NCBI RefSeq assembly: GCF_902833045.1
Contig: NZ_CADFDU010000017.1
Coordinates: 1-64,000, forward strand
Direction of reading: 5' to 3'
DNA: 64,000 nt
Source: Burkholderia sp. BCC0322
GTDB lineage: Bacteria; Pseudomonadota; Gammaproteobacteria; Burkholderiales; Burkholderiaceae
The stretch's first letter is position 1; each line of letters begins with the position of its first letter. Made by a program: the position numbers and the translations under genes. This document shows, in pieces, positions 46,502-55,467 of this stretch. A model generated the notes under the pieces. It saw only the letters and a list, made by a program, of their open reading frames with translations, had not been told where the DNA came from and made no database searches.

Positions 46502-47083
46502 TCATTGCGTGCGCGTCGTGCCCTTCGCGCCGTCACCGGCCTGCGCCAGTGCGCCGCGAATCGCGGCCTCGGTCTTGTCGTAGCCGCCTTCGCCATCGCG
46601 CGTATAGATCACCTTCCCGTTCGCGTCGATCAGGTACAGCGCGGGCCAGTACTGGTTGCCGTACGCGCGCCACGTGTCGTAGCGGTTGTCCTGCGCGACC
46701 GGATACCGGATGCCGAAGCGCTTGATCGCATCGGCGACGTTGCCCGCGTCGCGCTCGAACGGAAACTCGGGCGTATGCACGCCGACCACGACGAGCCCCT
46801 GGTCGCGATACTTCCGGTCCCACTCCTTCACGTACGGAATCGTATGAATGCAGTTGATGCACGAGTACGTCCAGAAATCGACGAGCACGACCTTGCCGCG
46901 CAGCTGGCCGAGCGTCAGCGGCGGGCTGTTGTGCCAGCGGTCGATGCCGGTGAAATCGGGGGCCGCCGTACCGGCCTGCGCGGCCGGCATGTCGGCGTTG
47001 TCGCGGGTGCCCGCGAAGGCGGCGAGCCCGGCCGAGGCGGCAAGGGCGATGACGAGGGTGGCAATCTTGAGTCGGGGCAGCAT
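46502..47083 (-). CDS. TlpA-like secreted thioredoxin
   Basis: A 193-residue periplasmic redoxin. The signal peptide (KIATLVIALAASAGLAAFAG) is followed by a thioredoxin fold with Cys75-x-x-Cys78 (SCINC) and a cis-Pro region (YWPALYLID). It is related to TlpA/ResA and to the C-terminal domain of DipZ. It would reduce or oxidise periplasmic disulfides. ATG 47083 places the signal peptide at the start. It ends 56 bases after the PaiB stop, convergent with it. Confidence 0.9.
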   Translation of the reverse strand: MLPRLKIATLVIALAASAGLAAFAGTRDNADMPAAQAGTAAPDFTGIDRWHNSPPLTLGQLRGKVVLVDFWTYSCINCIHTIPYVKEWDRKYRDQGLVVVGVHTPEFPFERDAGNVADAIKRFGIRYPVAQDNRYDTWRAYGNQYWPALYLIDANGKVIYTRDGEGGYDKTEAAIRGALAQAGDGAKGTTRTQ

Positions 47084-47316
47084 GGCGTTCTCCTGAGCGG
47101 GAGGCCGCCGCTCGGGGGCGGTGGCCGGACGGGTTTCGACAGGCCCTATTAGGCGGCGCCGACGTATCTGCGATGTGTCCGGCGAGCCACGCGTGTGCAA
47201 TGTTGTGTGTCGTCGCGGCGGCGCGATACATTGGGATACAAACGCATGCCCGCCGTGCGGTATAAAAGTGGACATCGCCAGCCCGAATTCCTCGACACCG
47301 ACACCGACAACGACTC

Positions 47317-48057
47317 ATGGACAAGATCGACCACGTGCTGATCGTCGACGACGATCGCGCGATCCGCGAACTGCTCGCGGATTATCTGGAGAAGAACGGC
47401 ATGCGCGTATCGCTGGCCGCGAACGGCCGCGAGATGCGCAGCGTTCTGGACGACGGTGCCCCCGACCTGATCGTGCTCGACCTGATGCTGCCCGGCGAGG
47501 ACGGCCTCGCACTGTGCCGCGACCTGCGCGCGGGCAAGTTCCGCACGGTGCCGGTGCTGATGCTGACCGCACGCGGCGAGGAAACCGACCGCATCATCGG
47601 CCTCGAGATGGGCGCCGACGACTACCTGGCCAAGCCGTTCGCGGTGCGCGAGTTGCTCGCGCGGATCCGCTCGGTGCTGCGGCGCGCGCGCATGCTGCCG
47701 CCCGGCATGCAGGTGACGGAAACCGCGGAGATGCTCGCGTTCGGCGAATGGCGGCTCGACACGACCGGGCGCCACCTGCTCGATGCGGAAGGCACGCTGG
47801 TCGCGCTGAGCGGCGCCGAATACCGGCTGTTGCGCGTGTTCCTCGACAACCCGCAGCGCGTGCTGACGCGCGACCAGTTGCTCAATCTCACGCAGGGGCG
47901 GCAGTCCGACCCGTTCGACCGGTCGATCGACCTGCTCGTGAGCCGGCTGCGCCAGCGCCTGCGCGACGGTGCGCGCGAACCGCGCTACATCAAGACGCTG
48001 CGCAACGAGGGCTATGTGTTCTCGTCGGCCGTGACTGCCGTCGACGGTACGCCATGA
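47317..48057 (+). CDS. OmpR-family response regulator
   Basis: A 246-residue response regulator. The receiver domain has acidic pocket DDD (11-13), phospho-acceptor Asp55 (LIVLDLMLP) and Lys near 105 (DDYLAKPF). A winged helix of OmpR type follows (DQLLNLTQGRQSDPFDRSIDLLVSRLRQRL). Its stop overlaps the start of the sensor kinase (ATGA), so the two are co-translated and form one two-component system. The signal is unknown. Confidence 0.95.
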   Translation: MDKIDHVLIVDDDRAIRELLADYLEKNGMRVSLAANGREMRSVLDDGAPDLIVLDLMLPGEDGLALCRDLRAGKFRTVPVLMLTARGEETDRIIGLEMGADDYLAKPFAVRELLARIRSVLRRARMLPPGMQVTETAEMLAFGEWRLDTTGRHLLDAEGTLVALSGAEYRLLRVFLDNPQRVLTRDQLLNLTQGRQSDPFDRSIDLLVSRLRQRLRDGAREPRYIKTLRNEGYVFSSAVTAVDGTP

Positions 48058-49376
48058 GCGCGCGCATGCCATGGCACTGGCCGCGCTCGCTGTTCGCGCG
48101 GCTCGCGCTGATCCTGTGCGTGGGCCTCGCGCTCGCGCAGACGCTGTCGTTCTGGCTCACGGTGACCGAGCGCGACCAGGCGACCACCAACCTGATGATG
48201 GGCTACATCGAGCGCGAGGTCGCGAGCTCGGTCGCGCTGCTCGACCACCTGCCGCCGGCCGAGCGCGCCGCGTGGCTGCCGCGCCTCGCGCGGCGCAGCT
48301 ATGCGTTCATCCTCGGGCCCGGCGATACGGGCACGCCGCCGGAGGCGCGGCTGTCGGCGCGCGTCGAGCGGTCGATTTCCGATGGCATCGGCGGCGACTA
48401 CCCGCTGACCGCGAACGCGATCCCCGGCGACCGCGAACACCTGCAGGTGCATCTGCGGCTGACCGACGGGTCGCCGCTGACGATCGACATTCGTCCGATG
48501 TCGACGGTGCCGCTGTCGGGCTGGCTGCCGGTCGTGCTCGTGCTGCAGCTCGCGGTGCTGGCCGCGTGCTGCTGGCTCGCGGTGCGGCTCGCGACGCGGC
48601 CGCTCAAGCAGCTCGCGCAGGCCGCCGACGCACTGGGCCCCGACCTGAAGGGCGAGCGGCTGAACGAGGGCGGGCCGTCGGAAGTCGCGCGCGCCGCCCG
48701 GGCGTTCAACGCGATGCAGGATCGCATCGCGCAGTACATGGCCGAGCGCATGCAGATCCTCGCGTCGATCTCGCACGACCTGCAGACGCCGATCACGCGG
48801 ATGCGCTTGCGCGTCGACATGATGGACGACGACACGCAGGGCGCGAAACTGCGCCAGGACCTGCTCGAGATGGAGCATCTGGTGAAGGAGGGCGTCGCGT
48901 ATGCGCGGACGCTGCACGGCACCGAGGAGGCCGCGCGCCGCATCGATCTCGACGCGCTGCTCGACAGCATCGTGTGCGACTACACGGATGCGGGGCAGGA
49001 CGTCGCGCTGCACAGCCGCGCGCCGCTCGCGCTCGTCACGCGGCCGAAGGCGCTGCGCCGTATCGTCGGCAACCTCGTCGACAACGCGCTGAAATTCGCG
49101 GGCGCGGCCGAGATCGACGTGCAGGCCGGGCCGGACGGCGGCGCGGTGATCGCCGTGCTCGACCGCGGGCCCGGCATTCCGGACGATCAGCTCGACGCGG
49201 TGTTCGAGCCGTTCCGGCGCGTGGAGACGTCGCGCAACCGCGAGACGGGCGGCACGGGGCTCGGCCTCGCGATCGCGCGGCAACTCGCGCTCGCGATGGG
49301 CGGCACGCTCACGCTGAACAACCGGACGGACGGCGGCGGGCTCGAGGCGCGGCTCACGCTGAGGAATGCGGGGTGA
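48054..49376 (+). CDS. Sensor histidine kinase
   Basis: A 440-residue membrane sensor paired with the upstream response regulator. Two helices (about 12-35 and 160-182) flank a periplasmic domain of roughly 125 residues. Then come HAMP, the dimerisation domain with phospho-His241 (SISHDLQTPITRMR), and a complete ATPase domain (NLVDNALKF; DRGPGIPDD; GGTGLGLAI). Layout resembles EnvZ/RstB. ATG 48054 overlaps the regulator stop by four bases. Confidence 0.95.
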   Translation: MSARMPWHWPRSLFARLALILCVGLALAQTLSFWLTVTERDQATTNLMMGYIEREVASSVALLDHLPPAERAAWLPRLARRSYAFILGPGDTGTPPEARLSARVERSISDGIGGDYPLTANAIPGDREHLQVHLRLTDGSPLTIDIRPMSTVPLSGWLPVVLVLQLAVLAACCWLAVRLATRPLKQLAQAADALGPDLKGERLNEGGPSEVARAARAFNAMQDRIAQYMAERMQILASISHDLQTPITRMRLRVDMMDDDTQGAKLRQDLLEMEHLVKEGVAYARTLHGTEEAARRIDLDALLDSIVCDYTDAGQDVALHSRAPLALVTRPKALRRIVGNLVDNALKFAGAAEIDVQAGPDGGAVIAVLDRGPGIPDDQLDAVFEPFRRVETSRNRETGGTGLGLAIARQLALAMGGTLTLNNRTDGGGLEARLTLRNAG

Positions 49377-49472
49377 CGGGAGGCGGCGCGTGAGCGGCGC
49401 GGTTTCGGGTTTGTGCCGAACTCGAAGCCTGATCCGAATCCGAAGCTGGCGTTGAAGCAGCAGCGCGCGGCG

Positions 49473-50084
49473 TCACACGCGCTGCAGATGCGCATCGACG
49501 AGCGGAGCGAGCGTGGACGCATGCACCGCCGCGAGATCGTGCCGGCCGCCGGGCACGACATGCAGCTGCGCATCGGGCAACCGTTCGAGCAGGCGCCGGC
49601 CGGCCGCGACGGGGCTGATCGGATCGTCGTCGCCCCACAGCAGCAGCGTCGACTGCGCGATGCGACCGATGTCCCGCGACAGGTCGGCATGGAGCGTCAG
49701 GAACCAGTCGGGATGCTGCGGGTTGGCTTGCGCGAAACCGGCGCGCCAGTCCTGCGCGCCGAGCCCGGCCATGTCGAGTCCACCGGACGTGACCGTCAGC
49801 ACGAGGTGCGTGATCAGTTCGGGCTTGTCGAGCGCCGCGCGCATCGCGATCACGCCACCCATCGATTGGGCAATCACGGCGGTCGGCCGGTCGATCGTTT
49901 CCAGAACATGACGCACGAGGCTGTCGAAATCGTCGACGGCCGGATCGCGCGGCGTGTCGCCGAAACCCGGATAGCCGACGATCCGGCGCTCGGCCGGATG
50001 CGTCAGCAGGCCGGCGAGCGGTTGCCAGAAGGCGGTGCTGCCCGATGCACCGGGCAGGAAGAGCAGTTGCGATGGAGCAGGCAT
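49473..50084 (-). CDS. Alpha/beta-hydrolase
   Basis: A 203-residue alpha/beta-hydrolase. The nucleophile is Ser in AQSMGGVIAM (about residue 75), acid Asp in LLLWGDDDPISP and His in VPGGRHDLAAVH. At about 200 residues it is short, so it lacks a large cap domain. Start ATG 50084 (MPAPSQLLFLPGASGSTAFWQPLA) fits the first strand and oxyanion loop. It is 54 bases after the chimeric gene on the same strand. The substrate is unknown. Confidence 0.85.
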   Translation of the reverse strand: MPAPSQLLFLPGASGSTAFWQPLAGLLTHPAERRIVGYPGFGDTPRDPAVDDFDSLVRHVLETIDRPTAVIAQSMGGVIAMRAALDKPELITHLVLTVTSGGLDMAGLGAQDWRAGFAQANPQHPDWFLTLHADLSRDIGRIAQSTLLLWGDDDPISPVAAGRRLLERLPDAQLHVVPGGRHDLAAVHASTLAPLVDAHLQRV

Positions 50085-50137
50085 GGCGGTGCGGTTTTCC
50101 GGTGAGTGAAGTGAAGCGGGAGGGGGAGCCGCGCGCA

Positions 50138-50860
50138 TCAGCATCGGCCGGTGCGCAGCGCGACGGTCCAGTCGTCGCGCCCGCGCGATGCCGCGGTGGC
50201 CGCGGCCGTGTGCCAGTCGTATTCGACCGCATGGAACTCGACGTTCCAGCCGGCGGCCGTGCGCGACACCATCGCGTAGCGCGCATGCGGCGAGCCGGTC
50301 TCGATGCGGTGCGGATACGGCAGGTCGTCGGTGTAGGCCTGCAGCCCGACGCTGCCCGGGTTGACGATCAGCCGGCCGTCGTCGAGCTTCGCCGTCCGCG
50401 GAATGTGCGTGTGGCCGCACAGGATCAGCGACGCCGGTTCGTCGCCCGCGCGCTGCGCGATTTCATCGGGCGTGGCCGCACGGCAACCATCGGGGGTGAC
50501 CGTTTCGAGGAAATAGACGAGGTCGCTGTCGGGCGTGCCGTGCACCATCAGCACGTCGTCGCCGAGCGTCATGCGTTCGGGCAGCGCGGCGACCCAGTCG
50601 AGGTGGTCGGCGCGCAGCGTGTCGAGGCTCAGCCGCACGGCTTCGTACAGGCACTGGCCGTCGGCCGTCAGCGTGACGCCGCGCGGGCTGCGTTCGAACA
50701 GCGGCACGCCCAGTTCGGCTTCGAGCTGGAACACCTGCTGGCTCACGGCCGGCTGGGTGGAGCCGAGCTCGCGCGCGGCCGCCGTGAAGCTCGCGAGCCG
50801 GGCAGCCGATTCGAACGCGCGCAGCGCCTGCATCGACGGTAACGGTTCGGATTTCGACAT
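50138..50860 (-). CDS. Chimera: LysR DNA-binding domain joined to phosphoesterase C-terminus
   Basis: A 240-residue protein made of two unrelated parts. Residues 1-83 are a normal LysR helix-turn-helix and linker (QALRAFESAARLASFTAAAR; STQPAVSQQVFQLEAELGVP). From about residue 85 (DHLDWVAALPERM, junction near base 50608) it becomes the second half of a metallophosphoesterase: VMVHGTPDSD-like, LCGHTHIPRTAKLDDGRLIVNPGSVG. The LysR effector domain and the phosphoesterase N-terminal metal motifs (D-x-H, GNHE) are both missing. The LysR part is in the usual regulator position for betC, divergent from it. A deletion fusing two neighbouring genes explains it. DNA binding may survive; phosphatase activity is unlikely. 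Confidence 0.85.
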   Translation of the reverse strand: MSKSEPLPSMQALRAFESAARLASFTAAARELGSTQPAVSQQVFQLEAELGVPLFERSPRGVTLTADGQCLYEAVRLSLDTLRADHLDWVAALPERMTLGDDVLMVHGTPDSDLVYFLETVTPDGCRAATPDEIAQRAGDEPASLILCGHTHIPRTAKLDDGRLIVNPGSVGLQAYTDDLPYPHRIETGSPHARYAMVSRTAAGWNVEFHAVEYDWHTAAATAASRGRDDWTVALRTGRC

Positions 50861-51135
50861 AAGTCTCTCTAATGGCCCCATAAGGGCCGGACGCCTACCC
50901 GCGCGAATTCGGGCGGGCGATAGTGCTTCGGACGGTGCGGCATGCGTGCTTTACGGCCCCCTTCACGGCCCGCTTTGCAGCCCGCTGCACGGGCGGCACG
51001 CAACGCATTCCGCGATTCTAGCCAGCGCGGCCCGCCCGCGCGGCACTTTCGTCGAGCCGCTTCCGTCATGCCGGACGCGTCGCTGCCCGAGCGGCGCGCC
51101 GTTCCATTCGAACACCGTTTTCCCCACGACTGCCG

Positions 51136-52671
51136 ATGACGAACCCGACACCCAACATCCTGATCCTGATGGCCGACCAGCTCACGCCGTTCGCGCTGCC
51201 GGCCTACGGCAATCGCGTCGCGCGCACGCCGACGCTGGATCGTCTCGCCGCGCAAGGCGTCGTATTCGATGCCGCATACTGCGCAAGCCCGCTGTGCGCG
51301 CCGTCGCGTTTCTCGCTGCTGACGGGCAAGCTGCCGTCGGGGATCGGCGCCTACGATAACGCCGCCGAATTGCCGGCGCAAACGCTGACGTTCGCGCACT
51401 ACCTGCGCGCGGGCGGCTACCGGACGATGCTGTCCGGCAAGATGCATTTCTGCGGGCCCGACCAGCTGCACGGCTTCGAGGAGCGGCTCACGACCGACAT
51501 CTATCCGGCCGATTTCGGCTGGGTGCCCGACTGGGACAGGCCGGCCGAGCGGCCGAGCTGGTATCACAACATGAGTTCGGTGCTGGAGGCCGGCCCGTGC
51601 GTGCGTACGAACCAGCTCGATTTCGATGACGAAGTCACGTTCGCGGCGAAGCAGAAGCTGTACGACGTCGCGCGCGAGCGGGCGGCCGGGCACGATGCGC
51701 GGCCGTTCTGCATGGTCGTGTCGCTGACCCATCCGCATGACCCGTATGCGATCACCCGGGAATACTGGGATCAATACAGCGACGACGAGATCGACATGCC
51801 GGCCGTGCGGCTCGATGCAGCCGACAGCGACCCGCATTCGCAGCGGCTGCGCTTCGTCTGCGAGAACGACCGTACGCCGCCGACCGACGCGCAGATCCGC
51901 GCCGCGCGCCGCGCCTACTACGGTGCGACGTCCTACGTCGATGCGCAGTTCGGCAGCGTGCTGGCCGCGCTCGAACAGTGCGGGTTCGCCGACGATACGA
52001 TCGTGATCGTCACGTCCGACCACGGCGACATGCTTGGCGAACGCGGGCTCTGGTACAAGATGACGTTCTTCGAAGGCGGCTGCCGCGTGCCGCTGATCGT
52101 CCATGCGCCGGGCCGCTTCGGCGCCGCGCGCGTGCGCGGGCCCGTGTCGCACGTCGACCTGCTGCCGACGCTCGTCGACCTGGCCGGCGCCGCGCCGGCC
52201 GGCGGCTGGCCCGACCCGGTCGATGGCGCGAGCCTCGTGCCGCACCTGCACGGCGCGCCGGCGCATGATGTCGCGCTCGGCGAATATCTCGCGGAAGGCG
52301 CGGTTGCGCCGGTCGTGATGATCCGCAGCGGCGACTGGAAGTACGTGCATTGCCCGGCCGATCCCGACCAGCTCTACCACCTCCGCGACGACCCGCGCGA
52401 GCTGACGAACCTCGCCGGCACGCCGGAAGCGGCCGACGTGCTCGCCGCGTTTCGCGCGCAAGCCGCGCAGCGCTGGAACCTGCCCGAACTGGACCGGCAG
52501 GTGCGCGCGAGCCAGCGGCGCCGGCGCTTCCATTACGCGGCGACGACACAGGGCCGTATCCAGGCGTGGGACTGGCAGCCGTTTTCCGACGCGAGCCAGC
52601 GCTACATGCGCAATCACATCGAACTCGACACGCTCGAGGCGATGGCGCGTTTTCCGCGCGTCGGGCGCTGA
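51136..52671 (+). CDS. betC: Choline-sulfatase
   Basis: Hydrolyses choline-O-sulfate to choline and sulfate, feeding glycine-betaine synthesis and sulfur supply. The 511-residue protein has the sulfatase signature CAPSR at 54-58 (Cys54 becomes formylglycine), metal ligands Asp14 (LMADQ) and the later DHGDMLGERGLWYKM. The choline-sulfatase C-terminal extension follows (RRRRFHYAATTQGRIQAWDWQPF). ATG 51136 is the family start. A choline-binding protein gene follows 45 bases later on the same strand. A LysR-derived chimera lies divergently where the usual regulator would be. Confidence 0.95.
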   Translation: MTNPTPNILILMADQLTPFALPAYGNRVARTPTLDRLAAQGVVFDAAYCASPLCAPSRFSLLTGKLPSGIGAYDNAAELPAQTLTFAHYLRAGGYRTMLSGKMHFCGPDQLHGFEERLTTDIYPADFGWVPDWDRPAERPSWYHNMSSVLEAGPCVRTNQLDFDDEVTFAAKQKLYDVARERAAGHDARPFCMVVSLTHPHDPYAITREYWDQYSDDEIDMPAVRLDAADSDPHSQRLRFVCENDRTPPTDAQIRAARRAYYGATSYVDAQFGSVLAALEQCGFADDTIVIVTSDHGDMLGERGLWYKMTFFEGGCRVPLIVHAPGRFGAARVRGPVSHVDLLPTLVDLAGAAPAGGWPDPVDGASLVPHLHGAPAHDVALGEYLAEGAVAPVVMIRSGDWKYVHCPADPDQLYHLRDDPRELTNLAGTPEAADVLAAFRAQAAQRWNLPELDRQVRASQRRRRFHYAATTQGRIQAWDWQPFSDASQRYMRNHIELDTLEAMARFPRVGR

Positions 52672-52716
52672 GCGTCCCGCATCGCGATCACTGACGAAAG
52701 ACGGAGGAAGCGGACG

Positions 52717-53682
52717 ATGGAACGGCAATGCAATGCAGCAATCCGGATCGGCGCGGCGTTTGCCGCGGCCGCGTGCCTGATGACGACGCAGGCCGCGCAC
52801 GCGGCCGACCCGCAGACGTGCAGCGACGTGAAGATGGCGGCGCCCGGCTGGACCGACATCGATGCGACGAACGCGATGGCGGGCGTCGTGCTGAAGGCGC
52901 TCGGCTACCGGCAGGACGTGGCGAACCTGTCGGTGCCGATCACGTACCAGGGGCTCAAGAAAGGGCAGGTCGACGTGTTCCTCGGCAACTGGATGCCCGC
53001 TCAGGCGCCGCTCGTGAAGCCGTTCGTCGACGAGAAATCGATCGATGTGCTGCACGCGAACCTGAGCGGTGCGAAGTTCACGCTCGCGGTGCCCGATTAC
53101 GTGGCGGCCGTCGGCGTGCATACGTTCGCCGATCTCGGGCGCTACGCGGACCGCTTCGGCGGCAAGATCTACGGGATCGAGCCCGGCGCGCCCGCGAACC
53201 AGAACATCAAGCGGCTGCTGTCCGACCACGCGCTCGGCCCGGCGAACTGGTCGCTGGTCGAGTCGAGCGAGACGGGCATGCTCACGCAGGTCGAGCGCGC
53301 GGTGCGCGACAAGCGCTGGATCGTGTTTCTGGCGTGGGAGCCGCATCTGATGAACACGAAGTTCCACCTGACCTACCTGTCGGGCGGTGATGCGTATTTC
53401 GGCCCGAACTACGGCGGCGCGACGGTCAACACCGTCACGCGCGCCGGATTCGCCGGCCAGTGCGGGAACCTCGCGCGGCTGTTCCGGCAGATGACGTTCT
53501 CCGTCGACGTCGAGAACCGGATGATCGCCGACATGCTCGACCACAAGACGTCGCCCGCGCTCGCGGCGCAGCATGCGCTGAAGGCCGACCCGGCGCTGGT
53601 TGCCGGCTGGCTGGACGGCGTGACGACGGCGGCCGGCGCACCGGGCCTGCCGGCCGTGCGCGCGGCCCTCGACGGTCACTGA
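52717..53682 (+). CDS. Choline-type ABC substrate-binding protein
   Basis: A 321-residue periplasmic binding protein of the OpuAC/ChoX family. The signal peptide ends near residue 30 (MTTQAAHAADP). The ligand region includes GWTDIDATNAMAGVVLKALGY, YQGLKKGQVDVFLGNWMP and FLAWEPHLMNTKF with aromatic residues for a quaternary ammonium ligand. Directly after betC, it probably captures choline or choline sulfate. No permease or ATPase genes lie beside it, so it must share an ABC transporter encoded elsewhere. Confidence 0.9.
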   Translation: MERQCNAAIRIGAAFAAAACLMTTQAAHAADPQTCSDVKMAAPGWTDIDATNAMAGVVLKALGYRQDVANLSVPITYQGLKKGQVDVFLGNWMPAQAPLVKPFVDEKSIDVLHANLSGAKFTLAVPDYVAAVGVHTFADLGRYADRFGGKIYGIEPGAPANQNIKRLLSDHALGPANWSLVESSETGMLTQVERAVRDKRWIVFLAWEPHLMNTKFHLTYLSGGDAYFGPNYGGATVNTVTRAGFAGQCGNLARLFRQMTFSVDVENRMIADMLDHKTSPALAAQHALKADPALVAGWLDGVTTAAGAPGLPAVRAALDGH

Positions 53683-53940
53683 TTCCCTTCATCCGGGCGG
53701 CCGGCTTTTACCGCGCCGCCGTCTACGTGTTTTCCCGACCGGTCGCATCGTGACCATTTGGTGTCGCCTTCAGACGGGTGACGCGAAATATGGGTTTGTA
53801 TTTTTCGCCAATGGCTGCGTTATTGCGGAAAACGAAATTCCGAAGCCATCAGGCGTACCGAATTCGAATCCACCGGCGCATCGCGGCGCGCGCCGGAACG
53901 AGGTTCGTTCCATCGAACGGTTCAGGGAGGGTGGTCGATA

Positions 53941-55080
53941 ATGAAGCATACGAAAGTTGCCGTAGCCGCCGCGCTTGCATGCGCGGCCTGTGTACCCGCC
54001 GTCGGGCATGCGCAGAGCAGTGTGACGCTGTACGGGATTCTCGACGCGGGCATCACGTACGTGAACAACACGGGCGGCTCGCACGTGGTCAAGTTCGACG
54101 ACGGCGTCGCGTACGGGAACCGTTTCGGCCTCAAGGGCACGGAAGATCTCGGCGGCGGCCTGAAGGCCGTGTTCACCCTCGAGAGCGGCTTCCATCTCGG
54201 CAACGGGCAGCTCGGCTTCGGCGGCGCGGAGTTCGGCCGGCAGGCGTATGTCGGCCTGCAGAACGACTGGGGCACGCTGTCGTTCGGCAACCAGCTCGAC
54301 ATCACGAACGAACTCGTGTCGATCTACAACATCTCCGCGTGGGGCAGCGGCTATGCGACCCACCAGGGCGACTTCGACCGCTTCAACGGCGACCGCCTGC
54401 CGAACTCGGTGAAGTTCCTGTCGAACGATCTCAGCGGCTTCAAGTTCGGCGCGATGTACTCGTTCGGCAACGTCGCGGGCAACTTCCATCGCAACAGCGC
54501 ATGGAGCGCGGGCGCGAGCTTCACGAAGGGCGACTTCTCGATCGGCGCCGCGTACACGCGCCTGAACAACCCGAACGGCATCTATGCGTTCGACCCGTAC
54601 GCGATGATCGGCACGCACACGTTCCTCGGCCAGCAGACCGTCACCGTCGATCCGGCGACCGGCGCACGCACCGACCTGTTCGCGAACACGCCGATGGATG
54701 TCGACAGCCAGGGCACGTTCGGCATCGGCTCGAGCTACACGATCGGCAAGCTGACGCTCGACGCCAACTTCTCGTACACGACGATCAAGGGCTTCGGCCA
54801 GTCGTCGCACATGCAGGTCTATGAAGGCGGCGGCTTGTACCAGTTCACGCCGGCACTGAGCCTGATCGCGGGCTACCAGCACACGCGCTTCGAAGGCCAT
54901 CACTGGAACCAGGGCACGGCGGGCCTGCATTACCTGCTGTCGAAGCGCACGGATGTGTACATCTCCGGCGACTACCTGCGCGCGTCGCAAGGCGTCGATG
55001 CGGTGGTCGGCTACAGCTTCACGCCGTCGACGACGCAGACGCAGGCCGATGTGCGGATCGGGATGCGGCATTCGTTCTGA
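53941..55080 (+). CDS. Gram-negative porin (OmpC-like)
   Basis: A 379-residue outer-membrane beta-barrel porin of the betaproteobacterial Porin_4 type. The signal peptide ends near residue 23 (CVPAVGHAQSSVTLYG). The mature start SSVTLYGILDAGITYV and the end ADVRIGMRHSF with C-terminal Phe are the barrel marks. ATG 53941 is chosen for the signal peptide. It follows the betC-choX pair but after 258 bases with its own leader, and may or may not be part of that system. Confidence 0.95.
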   Translation: MKHTKVAVAAALACAACVPAVGHAQSSVTLYGILDAGITYVNNTGGSHVVKFDDGVAYGNRFGLKGTEDLGGGLKAVFTLESGFHLGNGQLGFGGAEFGRQAYVGLQNDWGTLSFGNQLDITNELVSIYNISAWGSGYATHQGDFDRFNGDRLPNSVKFLSNDLSGFKFGAMYSFGNVAGNFHRNSAWSAGASFTKGDFSIGAAYTRLNNPNGIYAFDPYAMIGTHTFLGQQTVTVDPATGARTDLFANTPMDVDSQGTFGIGSSYTIGKLTLDANFSYTTIKGFGQSSHMQVYEGGGLYQFTPALSLIAGYQHTRFEGHHWNQGTAGLHYLLSKRTDVYISGDYLRASQGVDAVVGYSFTPSTTQTQADVRIGMRHSF

Positions 55081-55128
55081 GCGGGGTGGTGTGGGACGGC
55101 GACGTCTTCAGCGAGAGGTCTCTCTTTG

Positions 55129-55156
55129 GCGCGAACCGAGGTTCGCGCTTTTTTTT
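55129..55156 (+). terminator. Porin gene terminator
   Basis: A perfect stem GCGCGAAC / GTTCGCGC with loop CGAG is followed by eight T residues, 49 bases after the porin stop. Confidence 0.95.
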
Positions 55157-55250
55157 GACGGGTGAAACCGTGCATCGGATCCGCATGGGTCGGTGCCGGC
55201 CGCGTGGCGACTGCCGCGGGGTCGTCATCGGGAGCGGCTGTCCGATGGTA

Positions 55251-55280
55251 TTGACCATTGCCGTCCATAGGCGCTAGCAT
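55251..55280 (+). promoter_or_regulatory. Sigma-70 promoter of the cysS leader
   Basis: TTGACC (55251-55256) and TAGCAT (55275-55280), separated by 18 bases, form a good sigma-70 promoter with a predicted start near 55287. This is about 180 bases before the cysS start codon, leaving room for the structured leader. Confidence 0.6.
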
Positions 55281-55286
55281 CGTCCG

Positions 55287-55432
55287 CATGCTTGATCGCG
55301 CCATTTCCCCCTCCTCGGTGATCCGTGCATGTTGTCAGAACATGCCAGGGGGACATTGCGTCCAGCGAACTCGCTGAACGTTCAAGCAATCGCCTTCCGG
55401 CCGCCTGTGATGCAAAACAGGCGGCCTTTTTG
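55287..55432 (+). ncRNA. Structured leader or small RNA upstream of cysS
   Basis: The predicted transcript folds into stacked elements. An outer helix TCCCCCT/AGGGGGA (55306-55312/55347-55353) encloses a 7-bp hairpin GCATGTT-GTCAG-AACATGC (55327-55345). A second hairpin CAGCG/CGCTG is near 55363-55376. An intrinsic terminator follows at 55399-55432. No T-box UGGN sequence, SAM or other known riboswitch core was recognised. It is either an attenuator controlling cysS or a separate small RNA of about 145 nt. Confidence 0.45.
55399..55432 (+). terminator. Intrinsic terminator in cysS leader
   Basis: A perfect 9-bp stem GGCCGCCTG / CAGGCGGCC with a 10-base loop is followed by TTTTTGTTTTT. It ends 35 bases before the cysS start codon and after a predicted promoter, so transcripts must pass it to express cysS. 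Confidence 0.9.
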
Positions 55433-55467
55433 TTTTTGGGCCGACACTTTCGGGACGGAGAAACTCG

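Noticed and set aside
50869-53679. A 936-codon open frame on the minus strand
   Set aside because: It is antisense to betC and the choline-binding protein gene, with Arg/His/Val-rich composition and no recognisable fold.
55287-55432. T-box riboswitch for cysS
   Set aside because: The leader has a terminator and a Cys synthetase downstream, but no UGGN antiterminator sequence or T-box core was found, and T-boxes are essentially confined to other phyla.
55325-55440. Leader peptide with Cys codons controlling the cysS terminator
   Set aside because: The only ATG frame has scattered single Cys codons and no Shine-Dalgarno sequence, so classic peptide attenuation is not supported.
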